5,347 nt of DNA from Burkholderiales bacterium (GCA_947474415.1 CANJKD010000220.1:1-5347), one strand, 5' to 3'; counted from the stretch's first letter, positions 1 through 5,230 are shown. Made by a program: numbers and translations. Notes: generated from the letters alone by a model not told the origin.

Positions 1-102
1 AAGTTACGAGACGCAGCCAACGAGCACATGCTCATGCTGGAACGAACTCCAGAGCGCGTGATCAGCTACTTTCAAGACCGCCGTGTGCGTTATGCGGCTT
101 GA
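1..102 (+). CDS. C-terminal end of an unrecognised protein (partial)
   Basis: The first reading frame is open from the window edge to a TGA at 100-102 and encodes 33 residues ending in YFQDRRVRYAA. The start and most of the gene lie upstream. The tail is rich in charged residues (for example ERTPERV) and reads like the helical end of a soluble protein. The fragment is too short to assign a family, and I do not recognise it. A transcriptional regulator of the next gene would be a common arrangement, but nothing here shows it. G+C by hand count is about 56% over the first 120 bases, below the genes further on. It is a real coding end with moderate probability; chance openness over 33 codons is quite possible in GC-rich DNA. 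Confidence 0.4.
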   Translation, partial: KLRDAANEHMLMLERTPERVISYFQDRRVRYAA

Positions 103-421
103 GACTTCACAGGGCCGGATCAATAGCACCGTCAGCAAGCTGCCTCACTGCGGTACCTGCGTAACATCATACGAAAAGATCGCGAGGATGCAAATGGGGC
201 TTACCGGCGCAGGCAGGCACCTCTCTTGTTGCCCAGTCAACGCTTTGCGTCGTGGCTCCGGCCGACCCGGGCTGCGGGGTGTGGCCACTCGGGCCGCAAC
301 GCGTCAGCACGATCTCGCAGCGAACCATCGCCGGCTCCGCAGGTCTTGCCGGCGTCAGCCGGGCTCGGGGCTGGGCTGGCTGCGTCGCTCATGGATCTGC
401 TCGGTTTCCCGGTGTCGCTGA

Positions 422-446
422 ATTGGTACAAGACATATTATGGTAG
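422..446 (+). promoter_or_regulatory. Possible promoter/operator upstream of the dehydrogenase
   Basis: This AT-rich stretch lies some 45-70 bases before the TTG start. It holds a TATTAT hexamer (436-441) that could act as a -10 box, although no good -35 box sits 16-18 bases upstream. It also holds two direct copies of TGGTA (424-428 and 441-445) spaced 17 bp apart. TTGGTA-type half-sites are seen in operators of GntR/FCD regulators, but those are normally inverted and here the copies are direct. This is a weak assignment based on position and composition. Confidence 0.25.
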
Positions 447-477
447 GACGATTGAACCTGTCAGCTGTTGAAAACTT

Positions 478-482
478 GGGAG
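478..482 (+). promoter_or_regulatory. Ribosome-binding site that supports a TTG start
   Basis: GGGAG at 478-482 lies 7 bases before the TTG at 490-492. In this frame the nearest upstream stop is TGA at 469-471, and there is no ATG or GTG between it and the TTG. The first in-frame ATG (574) would remove the first beta strand of the enzyme. The site therefore decides in favour of TTG. Confidence 0.6.
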
Positions 483-489
483 TCCCATC

Positions 490-1473
490 TTGTCAGCGAC
501 CTTCTCCGCGAACCTGTCCGAAACATCGATCCGCCCCGAAGTGCTCGCGGTGGCCAACCTGCCGCCTTTCCTGATGGATGCGCTGCAGGCTGCATTCGTC
601 GTCCACCAGCGCCTGAATGAAACCGACCCGGCCGCCTTCGCGGTCGCCGCGCCCCGCATCCGGGCCATCGCCGCGAGTGGCGAATCGAAGGTCAGCGCCG
701 CGCTGATCGACAGCCTGCCGGCGCTGGAAATCATCTCGGTGATGGGCGTCGGCTACGACGGCGTCGACGTCGCTGCGGCGAAGGCCCGCGGCGTGGTCGT
801 CACCCACACGCCCGACGTGCTGAACGACGACGTGGCCGACCTGGCGATGGCCTTGATGCTCGCGCTGGCGCGCCAGGTGGCGCGCTCTGACCGCTTCATT
901 CGCGCCGGCGAGTGGCCGAACGGCCCGCTGCCGCTCGGCCGCAAGGTGTCGGGGGCCCGGCTCGGCATCGTCGGCATGGGCCGCATCGGCCAGGCCATCG
1001 CGCACCGCGCCGCCGCGTTCGGCATGCGCATCGCCTACACCGCGCGCAGTGCGAAGCCGGCACTGGCGCTGCACTATGTGGCGAGCCCGGCCGAGTTGGC
1101 CGCGCAAAGCGATTTCCTGGTGCTGATCACGCCGGGCGGCGCCGGCACGCACAAGCTGGTGAACGCCGAGGTGTTGAAGGCACTCGGCCCCCAGGGCTGC
1201 GTGATCAACGTGGCACGCGGCTCGGTGATCGACGAGGCGGCGCTGATCGAGGCATTGCAGGCGGGCACCATCGCCGGCGCCGCCCTCGACGTGTTCGAGA
1301 ACGAGCCGAACGTGCCGCAGGCGCTGCGAGAGCTCGACAACGTGGTGCTCACCTCGCACATCGGCAGCGCCACCGGCCAGACGCGCCGCGCGATGGCCGA
1401 TCTGGCCTTCGCCAACCTGCGCTCGAAATTCGAGGGCGCGCCGCTGCCCACGCCGGTGCCCGAGTGCCGGTGA
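490..1473 (+). CDS. NAD(P)-dependent D-2-hydroxyacid dehydrogenase (glyoxylate/hydroxypyruvate reductase type)
   Basis: A 327-residue cytoplasmic enzyme of the D-isomer-specific 2-hydroxyacid dehydrogenase family, which reversibly reduces 2-keto acids such as glyoxylate, hydroxypyruvate or 2-ketogluconate. The length is normal for the family. The N-terminal part contains the substrate-domain motif VMGVGYDGVDV (about residues 84-94). The nucleotide-binding Rossmann core has GMGRIG at 162-167. The catalytic triad is visible: Arg243 in NVARGSVID, Glu272 in DVFENEP and His290 in SHIGSAT. After the second Rossmann strand the sequence is YTARSAK (183-189) with no Asp/Glu, while Arg186 and Ser187 could bind the 2'-phosphate, so NADPH preference is inferred. 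The start is TTG with GGGAG 7 bases upstream. It lies 193 bp before the binding-protein gene with a repeat hairpin between, so co-transcription is uncertain. The exact substrate cannot be told; GhrA/GhrB-like or 2-ketogluconate reductase are the leading options. Confidence 0.93.
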   Translation: MSATFSANLSETSIRPEVLAVANLPPFLMDALQAAFVVHQRLNETDPAAFAVAAPRIRAIAASGESKVSAALIDSLPALEIISVMGVGYDGVDVAAAKARGVVVTHTPDVLNDDVADLAMALMLALARQVARSDRFIRAGEWPNGPLPLGRKVSGARLGIVGMGRIGQAIAHRAAAFGMRIAYTARSAKPALALHYVASPAELAAQSDFLVLITPGGAGTHKLVNAEVLKALGPQGCVINVARGSVIDEAALIEALQAGTIAGAALDVFENEPNVPQALRELDNVVLTSHIGSATGQTRRAMADLAFANLRSKFEGAPLPTPVPECR

Positions 1474-1477
1474 AGCG

Positions 1478-1566
1478 CACCGCCGCCGAGGCGCAGCGTA
1501 CGCAGATTTGCGCAGAGGAATTCAATGCAAAGGGCTCTCTCTGCGGTTCTCTGCGCCTCGGCGGTG
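1478..1566. repeat. Imperfect inverted repeat with GCAGA-type iterations (dispersed intergenic repeat)
   Basis: The outer arms CCGCCGAGGCGCAG (1483-1496) and CTGCGCCTCGGCGG (1551-1564) are perfectly complementary over 14 bp. A further inner pairing is CGCAG (1501-1505) with CTGCG (1541-1545). Inside each arm CGCAG/CTGCG recurs about every 10 bases (1492, 1501, 1511 on the left; 1541, 1551 on the right). From memory, this 'GCCGAGGCGCAGAG ... CTCTGCGCCTCGGC' pattern is a dispersed element in many GC-rich beta- and gammaproteobacteria. It begins 5 bases after the dehydrogenase stop, so it could act as a terminator-like or RNA-stabilising stem, but there is no T-run after it. Confidence 0.75.
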
Positions 1567-1583
1567 GGTGAGCAGGCTTGTAC

Positions 1584-1596
1584 CGGGAAAGTCCCG
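1584..1596. repeat. Small perfect hairpin
   Basis: CGGGA (1584-1588) and TCCCG (1592-1596) pair perfectly around a 3-base AAG loop, in the leader between the dehydrogenase and the binding-protein gene. It is too short to be a terminator, has no T-run, and may be chance. Confidence 0.3.
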
Positions 1597-1607
1597 AGGT
1601 GCTACCG

Positions 1608-1636
1608 TTTCAATCATCATACGATAACACGATAAC
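1608..1636 (+). promoter_or_regulatory. Possible promoter/operator region of the transporter genes
   Basis: This AT-richer patch ends about 30 bases before the binding-protein ATG. It contains two perfect tandem copies of ACGATAAC (1621-1628 and 1629-1636). GATAAC at 1631-1636 matches TATAAT at four positions, with a poor TTTCAA (1608-1613) 17 bases upstream. The doubled octamer could equally be a regulator site. Position suggests transcription control of the importer starts here; the sequence support is weak. Confidence 0.3.
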
Positions 1637-1666
1637 GCGCCACTCAAGGCTTTCCACGGAGACACC

Positions 1667-3049
1667 ATGCGCCTCAAACTCAAGACCCGGATCGCGCTCG
1701 CCATCGCGGGCGCGATGCTGCTCGGCGCCGCGCCGGTAATGGCCCAGGAGAAGCTCACCGTCTGGTGGGTCAAGGGCTTCTACAAGTCGGAAGACGACGC
1801 GCTGTTCGCGGCCATCAAGAAGTTCGAGGCCAGGCACCCGAAGGTCAAGATCGAGCTGTCGCAGTACCCGATCCAGGACATGATCCCGAAGACCGTGTCG
1901 GCCCTCGATTCGGGCAGCCCGCCCGATGTGGCCTATGCCGACGTGTACGACTTCCAGGTCACCGGCAAATGGGCCTTCGATGGCAAGCTCGAAGACATCA
2001 GCAGCGTGATCGACCCGATCCGCAACCGCTTCGCGCCGAACACCGTCGAGACCGCCTTCCTCTACGACGACAAGGACAAGAAGCGCGCGTACTACGCGTT
2101 CCCGATCAAGCAGCAAACGATGCACATCGAGTACTGGGTCGACATGCTCGCCGACGCCGGCTACACGGAGACCGACATCCCGACCGGCTGGAAAGACTAC
2201 TGGAGCTTCTGGTGCGACAAGGTGCAGCCCGCGTCGCGCACCAAGACCGGCCAGCGCACCTTTGGCATCGGCATGCCGATGGGCGTCGATTCGAGCGACT
2301 CGTTCTACTCGTTCCTGACCTTCATGGACGCCCACAACGTGAAGCTGGTCAGCGACAGCGGCAAGCTGCTGGTCGACGACCCGGCCGTGCGCAGCGGCCT
2401 GATCAACGCGCTGACCGACTACACCACGCCCTACACCAAGGGCTGCTCGCCACCGTCGAGCACGAGCTGGAAAGACCCGGACAACAACGTCGCCTTCCAC
2501 AACCGCACCACCGTGATGACGCACAACGCGACGATCTCGATCGCGGCGAAATGGCTGGACGACATGAACAACGCAGCGTTGGCGCCGGAGCAGCGCGCCA
2601 CCGCGAAGGCCAACTACACCGAGAAGATCCGCACGGCCGGCTTCCCGAACAAGCCCGACGGCGGCAAGATGGTCTACCGCACGGCGGTCAAGACCGGCGT
2701 GGTCTTCAAGGAGGCGAAGAACAAGGTCGCAGCCAAGCAGTTCGTCACCTTCCTGCTCGAAGAAGAAAACCTGACGCCCTACGTCGAAGGCGCGCTCGGC
2801 CGCTGGTTCCCTGTGACCAAGGTGGCGCAGGCGCGGCCGTTCTGGCAAGCCGACCGGCACCGCCAGTCGGTCTACAACCAGTACAAGAACGGCACCGTCA
2901 CGTTCGAGTTCACGAAGAACTACAAGTTCACGATCCTGAACAACGAGAACGTCTGGGCCAAGGCGATGAACCGTGTCGTCAACGAGAAGGTGCCGGTCGA
3001 CAAGGCGGTCGACGAGATGATCGCGCGGATCAAGGCGGTCGCAGGCTGA
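1667..3049 (+). CDS. Sugar ABC transporter periplasmic substrate-binding protein (CUT1 type)
   Basis: A 460-residue extracellular solute-binding protein of family 1 (SBP_bac_1, MalE/UgpB-like). It captures the substrate in the periplasm and delivers it to the two permeases encoded next. The Sec signal peptide is clear: basic start MRLKLKTR, hydrophobic stretch 9-25, and likely cleavage after Ala26 (VMA|QEK). The mature protein opens with KLTVWWVKG, the usual first beta strand, followed by a long helix with FEARHPKVKIE (about 53-63) and PPDVAYADVYD further on, typical of this family. It has only two cysteines, Cys183 and Cys260, both in the exported part, so a disulfide is plausible. Many Trp, Tyr and Phe residues suit carbohydrate stacking. 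GGAGA at 1658-1662 is a good ribosome site, 4 bases before the ATG. The length is slightly above the 400-440 usual for the family. The substrate is unknown; a sugar, polyol or sugar derivative is inferred from the family. Confidence 0.93.
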   Translation: MRLKLKTRIALAIAGAMLLGAAPVMAQEKLTVWWVKGFYKSEDDALFAAIKKFEARHPKVKIELSQYPIQDMIPKTVSALDSGSPPDVAYADVYDFQVTGKWAFDGKLEDISSVIDPIRNRFAPNTVETAFLYDDKDKKRAYYAFPIKQQTMHIEYWVDMLADAGYTETDIPTGWKDYWSFWCDKVQPASRTKTGQRTFGIGMPMGVDSSDSFYSFLTFMDAHNVKLVSDSGKLLVDDPAVRSGLINALTDYTTPYTKGCSPPSSTSWKDPDNNVAFHNRTTVMTHNATISIAAKWLDDMNNAALAPEQRATAKANYTEKIRTAGFPNKPDGGKMVYRTAVKTGVVFKEAKNKVAAKQFVTFLLEEENLTPYVEGALGRWFPVTKVAQARPFWQADRHRQSVYNQYKNGTVTFEFTKNYKFTILNNENVWAKAMNRVVNEKVPVDKAVDEMIARIKAVAG

Positions 3050-3071
3050 ACCGTGAAATTCGGCCTCACTT

Positions 3072-3108
3072 GCAGCGCACGTCCGGGCTTGCAAGCCCGG
3101 ACTGCTGC
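3072..3108. repeat. Strong palindrome/hairpin after the binding-protein gene
   Basis: Bases 3081-3102 are a perfect 22-bp palindrome: arm GTCCGGGCTTG and its exact complement. GCAGC (3072-3076) and GCTGC (3104-3108) could extend the stem past a small internal bulge. It starts about 20 bases after the binding-protein stop. There is no T-run, so a classical intrinsic terminator is not supported. A stem here could protect the 3' end of the binding-protein mRNA, as known for malE-malF in E. coli; that role is inference. Confidence 0.7.
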
Positions 3109-3149
3109 GCCGGCTCGCCGCATGCAGCTTGAAAGCGCCGCTTCGCCCC

Positions 3150-3234
3150 CTGCCCTCTCCCGCAAGCGGGCGACGGCGCAACGCAACTTCCTTGCCCTCT
3201 CCCACGCACGTGGGGGAGGGGTTGGGGTGAGGGC
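3150..3234. repeat. Dispersed double-hairpin repeat upstream of the first permease
   Basis: Two related stem-loops in tandem, each opening with GCCCTCTCCC. The first centres on CCCGC-AA-GCGGG (3159-3170). The second pairs CCCTCTCCCACG (3195-3206) with CGTGGGGGAGGG (3209-3220) over 12 bp with one T-G wobble, and is followed by GTTGGGGTGAGGGCG (3221-3235). From memory, the CCCTCTCCCGCAAGCGGG and GGGTTGGGGTGAGGG words are hallmarks of a very widespread extragenic repeat in proteobacteria. The element fills nearly the whole second half of the 193-bp spacer and ends only 8 bases before the permease ATG. Confidence 0.8.
3228..3233 (+). promoter_or_regulatory. Ribosome-binding site of the first permease, apparently supplied by the repeat
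   Basis: TGAGGG (3228-3233) lies 9 bases before the ATG at 3243 and is the only Shine-Dalgarno-like sequence there. It belongs to the GGGGTGAGGG end of the dispersed repeat. The same TGA (3228-3230) is an in-frame stop for the permease, so translation must begin after it, and ATG 3243 is the first start. Confidence 0.5.
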
Positions 3235-3242
3235 GTGACGCG

Positions 3243-4100
3243 ATGAGCGCTGTTGCATCGGCAAACGCCGCACCGGCGCGCCCGCGTGATCGCTGGCAGT
3301 TCTGGGGCCGCATGCTGGTGCTGCCGTACATCCTCGTGTTCCTGGTGTTCGTCCTCTACCCGGTCGGCTACGGCCTGTGGCTGGCACGCCACCCGGCCAG
3401 CTACGTGAAGCTGTTCGACGGCCCGATCTTCTTTCGCAGCGTCGTCAACAGCATCGTCTTCCTGGTCGTCGCCATCAACATCAAGATGGTGATCGCGATG
3501 GTGCTGTCGGGCTTCTTCGTGACCGAGCGCTGGTGGATCAAGATCCTGTCGCTGATCTTCATCCTGCCGTGGGCGCTGCCGTCGATCCCGACCATCCTGT
3601 CGGTGCGCTTCATGCTCAACCCCGAGTGGGGCGTGATCAACTCGCTGATCTTTCGGCTCACTGGCCTGGACGGCCCGAACTGGCTCAACCACCCGCCGCT
3701 CGCACTCGGCCTGTCGATGCTGATGCACGTCTGGAAATCGCTGCCGTTCTGGACCCTGATCCTGATCGCCGGGCGCCTGGCCATCCCTTCGGAACAATAC
3801 GAAGCCGCTTCGGTCGACGGCGCCACGAACTGGCAGAAGTTCAAGTTCATCACCTGGCCGTCGATGCGCACGCTCTACATCACCTCGCTGATCCTGTCGA
3901 TGATCTGGACGCTCGGGGATTTCAACAGCGTCTACCTGCTGACCGGCGGCGGCCCGGCCGACCTGACCCACGTGCTGGCCACGCTCGGCATCCGCTACCT
4001 GCGGCTCGACCAGGTCGATCTGTCGATGGCCTCGATCGTGGTCGCCATGCCGCTGGTGCTGCCACTGGTGTACTTCCTGATGAAACGCCTTTCGAAATGA
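3243..4100 (+). CDS. Sugar ABC transporter permease 1 (MalF/UgpA-like)
   Basis: A 285-residue inner-membrane protein, one of the two channel-forming subunits of the importer. Six membrane segments can be placed at roughly 24-47, 65-90, 97-120, 152-177, 206-230 and 259-281. The cytoplasmic EAA loop that docks on the ATPase is clear: EAASVDGATNWQKFKFI beginning at Glu187, with the conserved Gly193. The 40 or so residues after it include GDFNSVYLLTGGGP, a conserved stretch in MalF-type permeases. The first periplasmic loop is short: between segments 1 and 2 there is only about HPASYVKLFDGPIF, without the longer loop of most CUT1 permeases. I believe this is typical of one subfamily rather than a deletion, because the frame and flanking segments are intact. 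The start ATG follows TGAGGG by 9 bases. The gene is separated from the binding-protein gene by 193 bp of repeats but clearly works with it. Confidence 0.93.
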   Translation: MSAVASANAAPARPRDRWQFWGRMLVLPYILVFLVFVLYPVGYGLWLARHPASYVKLFDGPIFFRSVVNSIVFLVVAINIKMVIAMVLSGFFVTERWWIKILSLIFILPWALPSIPTILSVRFMLNPEWGVINSLIFRLTGLDGPNWLNHPPLALGLSMLMHVWKSLPFWTLILIAGRLAIPSEQYEAASVDGATNWQKFKFITWPSMRTLYITSLILSMIWTLGDFNSVYLLTGGGPADLTHVLATLGIRYLRLDQVDLSMASIVVAMPLVLPLVYFLMKRLSK

Positions 4101-4130
4101 CCACCCCCGATCGCGGAATACCGCTCCCTG

Positions 4131-4170
4131 CCCCAAGGGCAACGCAGGGGCCTCTTCGTGGCCCTTGGGG
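4131..4170 (+). repeat. Palindromic intergenic repeat, copy A
   Basis: CCCCAAGGGC (4131-4140) and GCCCTTGGGG (4161-4170) form a perfect 10-bp stem around a 20-base loop. This is one of three copies in the window. Its reverse complement matches 5106-5147 at 38 of 40 bases plus two single-base insertions, and 4136-4168 matches 5159-5191 at 29 of 33 bases in the same orientation. It lies in the 109-bp spacer between the two permease genes. Confidence 0.85.
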
Positions 4171-4173
4171 CCT

Positions 4174-4189
4174 CGCCCGGCTTCGGGCG
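4174..4189. repeat. GC-rich hairpin just before the second permease
   Basis: CGCCCG (4174-4179) and CGGGCG (4184-4189) pair around the loop GCTT. An alternative fold pairs GCCCGGC (4175-4181) with GCCGGGC (4197-4203), which would bring a stem to within 6 bases of the second permease start. It directly follows repeat copy A and may be part of a larger composite element. Confidence 0.55.
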
Positions 4190-4209
4190 GCCGTGCGCCG
4201 GGCTCGCAA

Positions 4210-5064
4210 ATGAGCAAGCGAATGAGCTGGAAGAGCGTGGCCACCGAGGCCAAGCTGCTGCTGATCGGCATCCCGCTGCTGCTCTGGACCCTCATCCCGG
4301 TCTACCACATGGTGTTGTTCGCAATCTCGCCGCGCGACAGCGCCACCTCGGGGCGGCTGTGGCCGGAGCATCCGACGCTGCAGAACTTCTCGATCGTGTT
4401 CAACCGCCAGCACTTCTACCTGAACCACTTCTGGGTGCAACTCGGCAACTCGGTGCTGATCGCGGTGGCGGTGGCGGCGCTGACGCTGTTCGTCGCCACC
4501 TCGGCGGCATTTGCCATCAGCCGGCTCAAGGTGCGCGGCGGCCGCACGGTGATGAACCTGGCGCTGTTCACCTACTTCATTCCGGCCGCCTTCCTCGCCG
4601 TGCCGATGTACAAGACCATGGGCAACTACGGCCTGCTGAACAGCCAGTGGGCTTTGATCCTGGCGATGGTCACGATCGCCTCGCCGTATTGCATCTGGGT
4701 GCTGAAGCAGGCCTCCGACAAGCTGCCGTATGAACTCGACGAAGCCGCGCGCATGGACGGCGCCTCGCCGCTGCAGCTGTTCCGCCTCGTCTACCTGCCG
4801 CTGATGGTGCCCTCGCTGGTCGCGGTCGGCACCTATGCGCTGCTGCTGGCCTGGAACGAATACCTCTACGCCTTCCTGCTGCTGTCGAACGACAACAGCG
4901 TGACCCTGGCAGTGGCGCTCGGCAACTTCCTGTCGGCCGACGATTCGCCCTGGGAACTGCTGATGGCCACCGGCCTGGTCTACGCGCTGCCGCCGGCAGC
5001 GATCTACTACGCATTCAAGCGCTACATGGTGGGCGGCCTGACGGCTGGCGCCGTGAAGAGCTAG
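4210..5064 (+). CDS. Sugar ABC transporter permease 2 (MalG/UgpE-like)
   Basis: A 284-residue inner-membrane protein, the second channel subunit. Six membrane segments lie at roughly 16-38, 79-102, 113-134, 143-165, 195-216 and 250-270. The EAA loop reads EAARMDGASPLQLFRLVYLP from Glu178, with Gly184, and matches the MalG consensus closely. The periplasmic segment LWPEHPTLQNF after segment 1 and the C-terminus FKRYMVGGLTAGAVKS are both hallmarks of MalG-type subunits. I chose ATG 4210; a second ATG at 4222 is possible and would remove only four residues. The frame is open further up to a TTG at 4165, but that stretch is the palindromic repeat and reads as non-family sequence. No good Shine-Dalgarno sequence precedes either ATG, which is unusual here. 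The gene follows permease 1 after 109 bp and precedes the ATPase gene. Confidence 0.94.
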   Translation: MSKRMSWKSVATEAKLLLIGIPLLLWTLIPVYHMVLFAISPRDSATSGRLWPEHPTLQNFSIVFNRQHFYLNHFWVQLGNSVLIAVAVAALTLFVATSAAFAISRLKVRGGRTVMNLALFTYFIPAAFLAVPMYKTMGNYGLLNSQWALILAMVTIASPYCIWVLKQASDKLPYELDEAARMDGASPLQLFRLVYLPLMVPSLVAVGTYALLLAWNEYLYAFLLLSNDNSVTLAVALGNFLSADDSPWELLMATGLVYALPPAAIYYAFKRYMVGGLTAGAVKS

Positions 5065-5105
5065 TGATGACGGCACCCACGCTCGTCGCTTCGCTCTGTC
5101 GCTGC

Positions 5106-5147
5106 CCCCATGGGCCACGAAGAGGCCCACTCGCGTGGCCCTTGGGG
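5106..5147 (-). repeat. Palindromic intergenic repeat, copy B (inverted relative to copy A)
   Basis: CCCCATGGGCCACG (5106-5119) pairs with CGTGGCCCTTGGGG (5134-5147) over 14 bp with one mismatch, around a 14-base loop. Its sequence is the reverse complement of copy A at nearly every base, including the asymmetric CACGAAGAGGCCC part, so the orientation is clear. It lies about 40 bases after the second permease stop, so copies A and B flank that gene as inverted repeats. Confidence 0.85.
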
Positions 5148-5149
5148 CG

Positions 5150-5209
5150 CGGTCGGGCAGGGCCACGCAGGGGCCCCTCCGTGGCCCCTGGCGGCCCGGC
5201 GCCCGACCG
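5150..5209 (+). repeat. Palindromic intergenic repeat, copy C, inside a larger stem
   Basis: The core 5159-5191 matches copy A in the same orientation at 29 of 33 bases. Its own arms are CAGGGCCACG (5158-5167) and CGTGGCCCCTG (5180-5190), pairing with one bulged base, and the loop contains the palindrome GGGGCCCC. Outside the core, CGGTCGGGC (5150-5158) and GCCCGACCG (5201-5209) are perfectly complementary over 9 bp, giving a longer composite stem. Copies B and C are only about 11 bases apart. Confidence 0.8.
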
Positions 5210-5230
5210 ATTCACGAACGAGATTTGACC

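Larger units (their letters stand above)
103..489. other. Intergenic region without a convincing gene
   Basis: I find no supported gene in these bases. Several overlapping frames are open for 60-110 codons, but their translations are rich in Arg, Ser, Gly and Ala, show no domain or motif, and lack good ribosome sites, as expected of non-coding GC-rich DNA. Composition changes inside the stretch: 103-200 is only slightly above 50% G+C, 241-420 is clearly GC-rich, and 421-475 is AT-richer again. The AT-richer end, just before the dehydrogenase, is where a promoter would be expected. No tRNA-like or strong terminator-like fold was seen. Confidence 0.6.

Noticed and set aside
83..471. Overlapping short frames in the left spacer, on both strands
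   Set aside because: The products are low-complexity Arg/Gly/Ala/Ser sequences without ribosome sites or family features; nothing distinguishes one from another.
493..1359. A minus-strand open frame opposite the dehydrogenase
   Set aside because: It is a GC-bias shadow; the + strand frame has the complete catalytic triad and cofactor motif.
3195..3220. An intrinsic terminator before permease 1
   Set aside because: The stem is strong but is followed by G-rich sequence instead of a T-run, and the permease gene starts at once after it.
3053..3238. A 61-codon + strand frame between the binding protein and permease 1
   Set aside because: It consists of translated dispersed repeats. Peptides of this kind are common false gene calls in GC-rich genomes.
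1610..3331. A very long open frame (573 codons) on the minus strand across the binding-protein gene
   Set aside because: It mirrors the codon bias of the + strand gene, is rich in Arg, Val, Asp and His without domains, and crosses the repeat elements. The + strand frame has a signal peptide and clear family features.
4165..4209. An earlier TTG start for permease 2
   Set aside because: The extra 15 residues come from repeat copy A and the hairpin after it, and do not look like the start of a MalG-type protein.
3922..5166. Long minus-strand open frames over the two permease genes
   Set aside because: The translations are Arg/Gln/His-rich shadows of the permeases and run into the palindromic repeats; no motif supports them.
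5106..5191. A CRISPR array from repeated hairpins
   Set aside because: There are only two adjacent copies, in opposite orientation, with a spacer of about 11 bases. They lack the regular repeat-spacer pattern.
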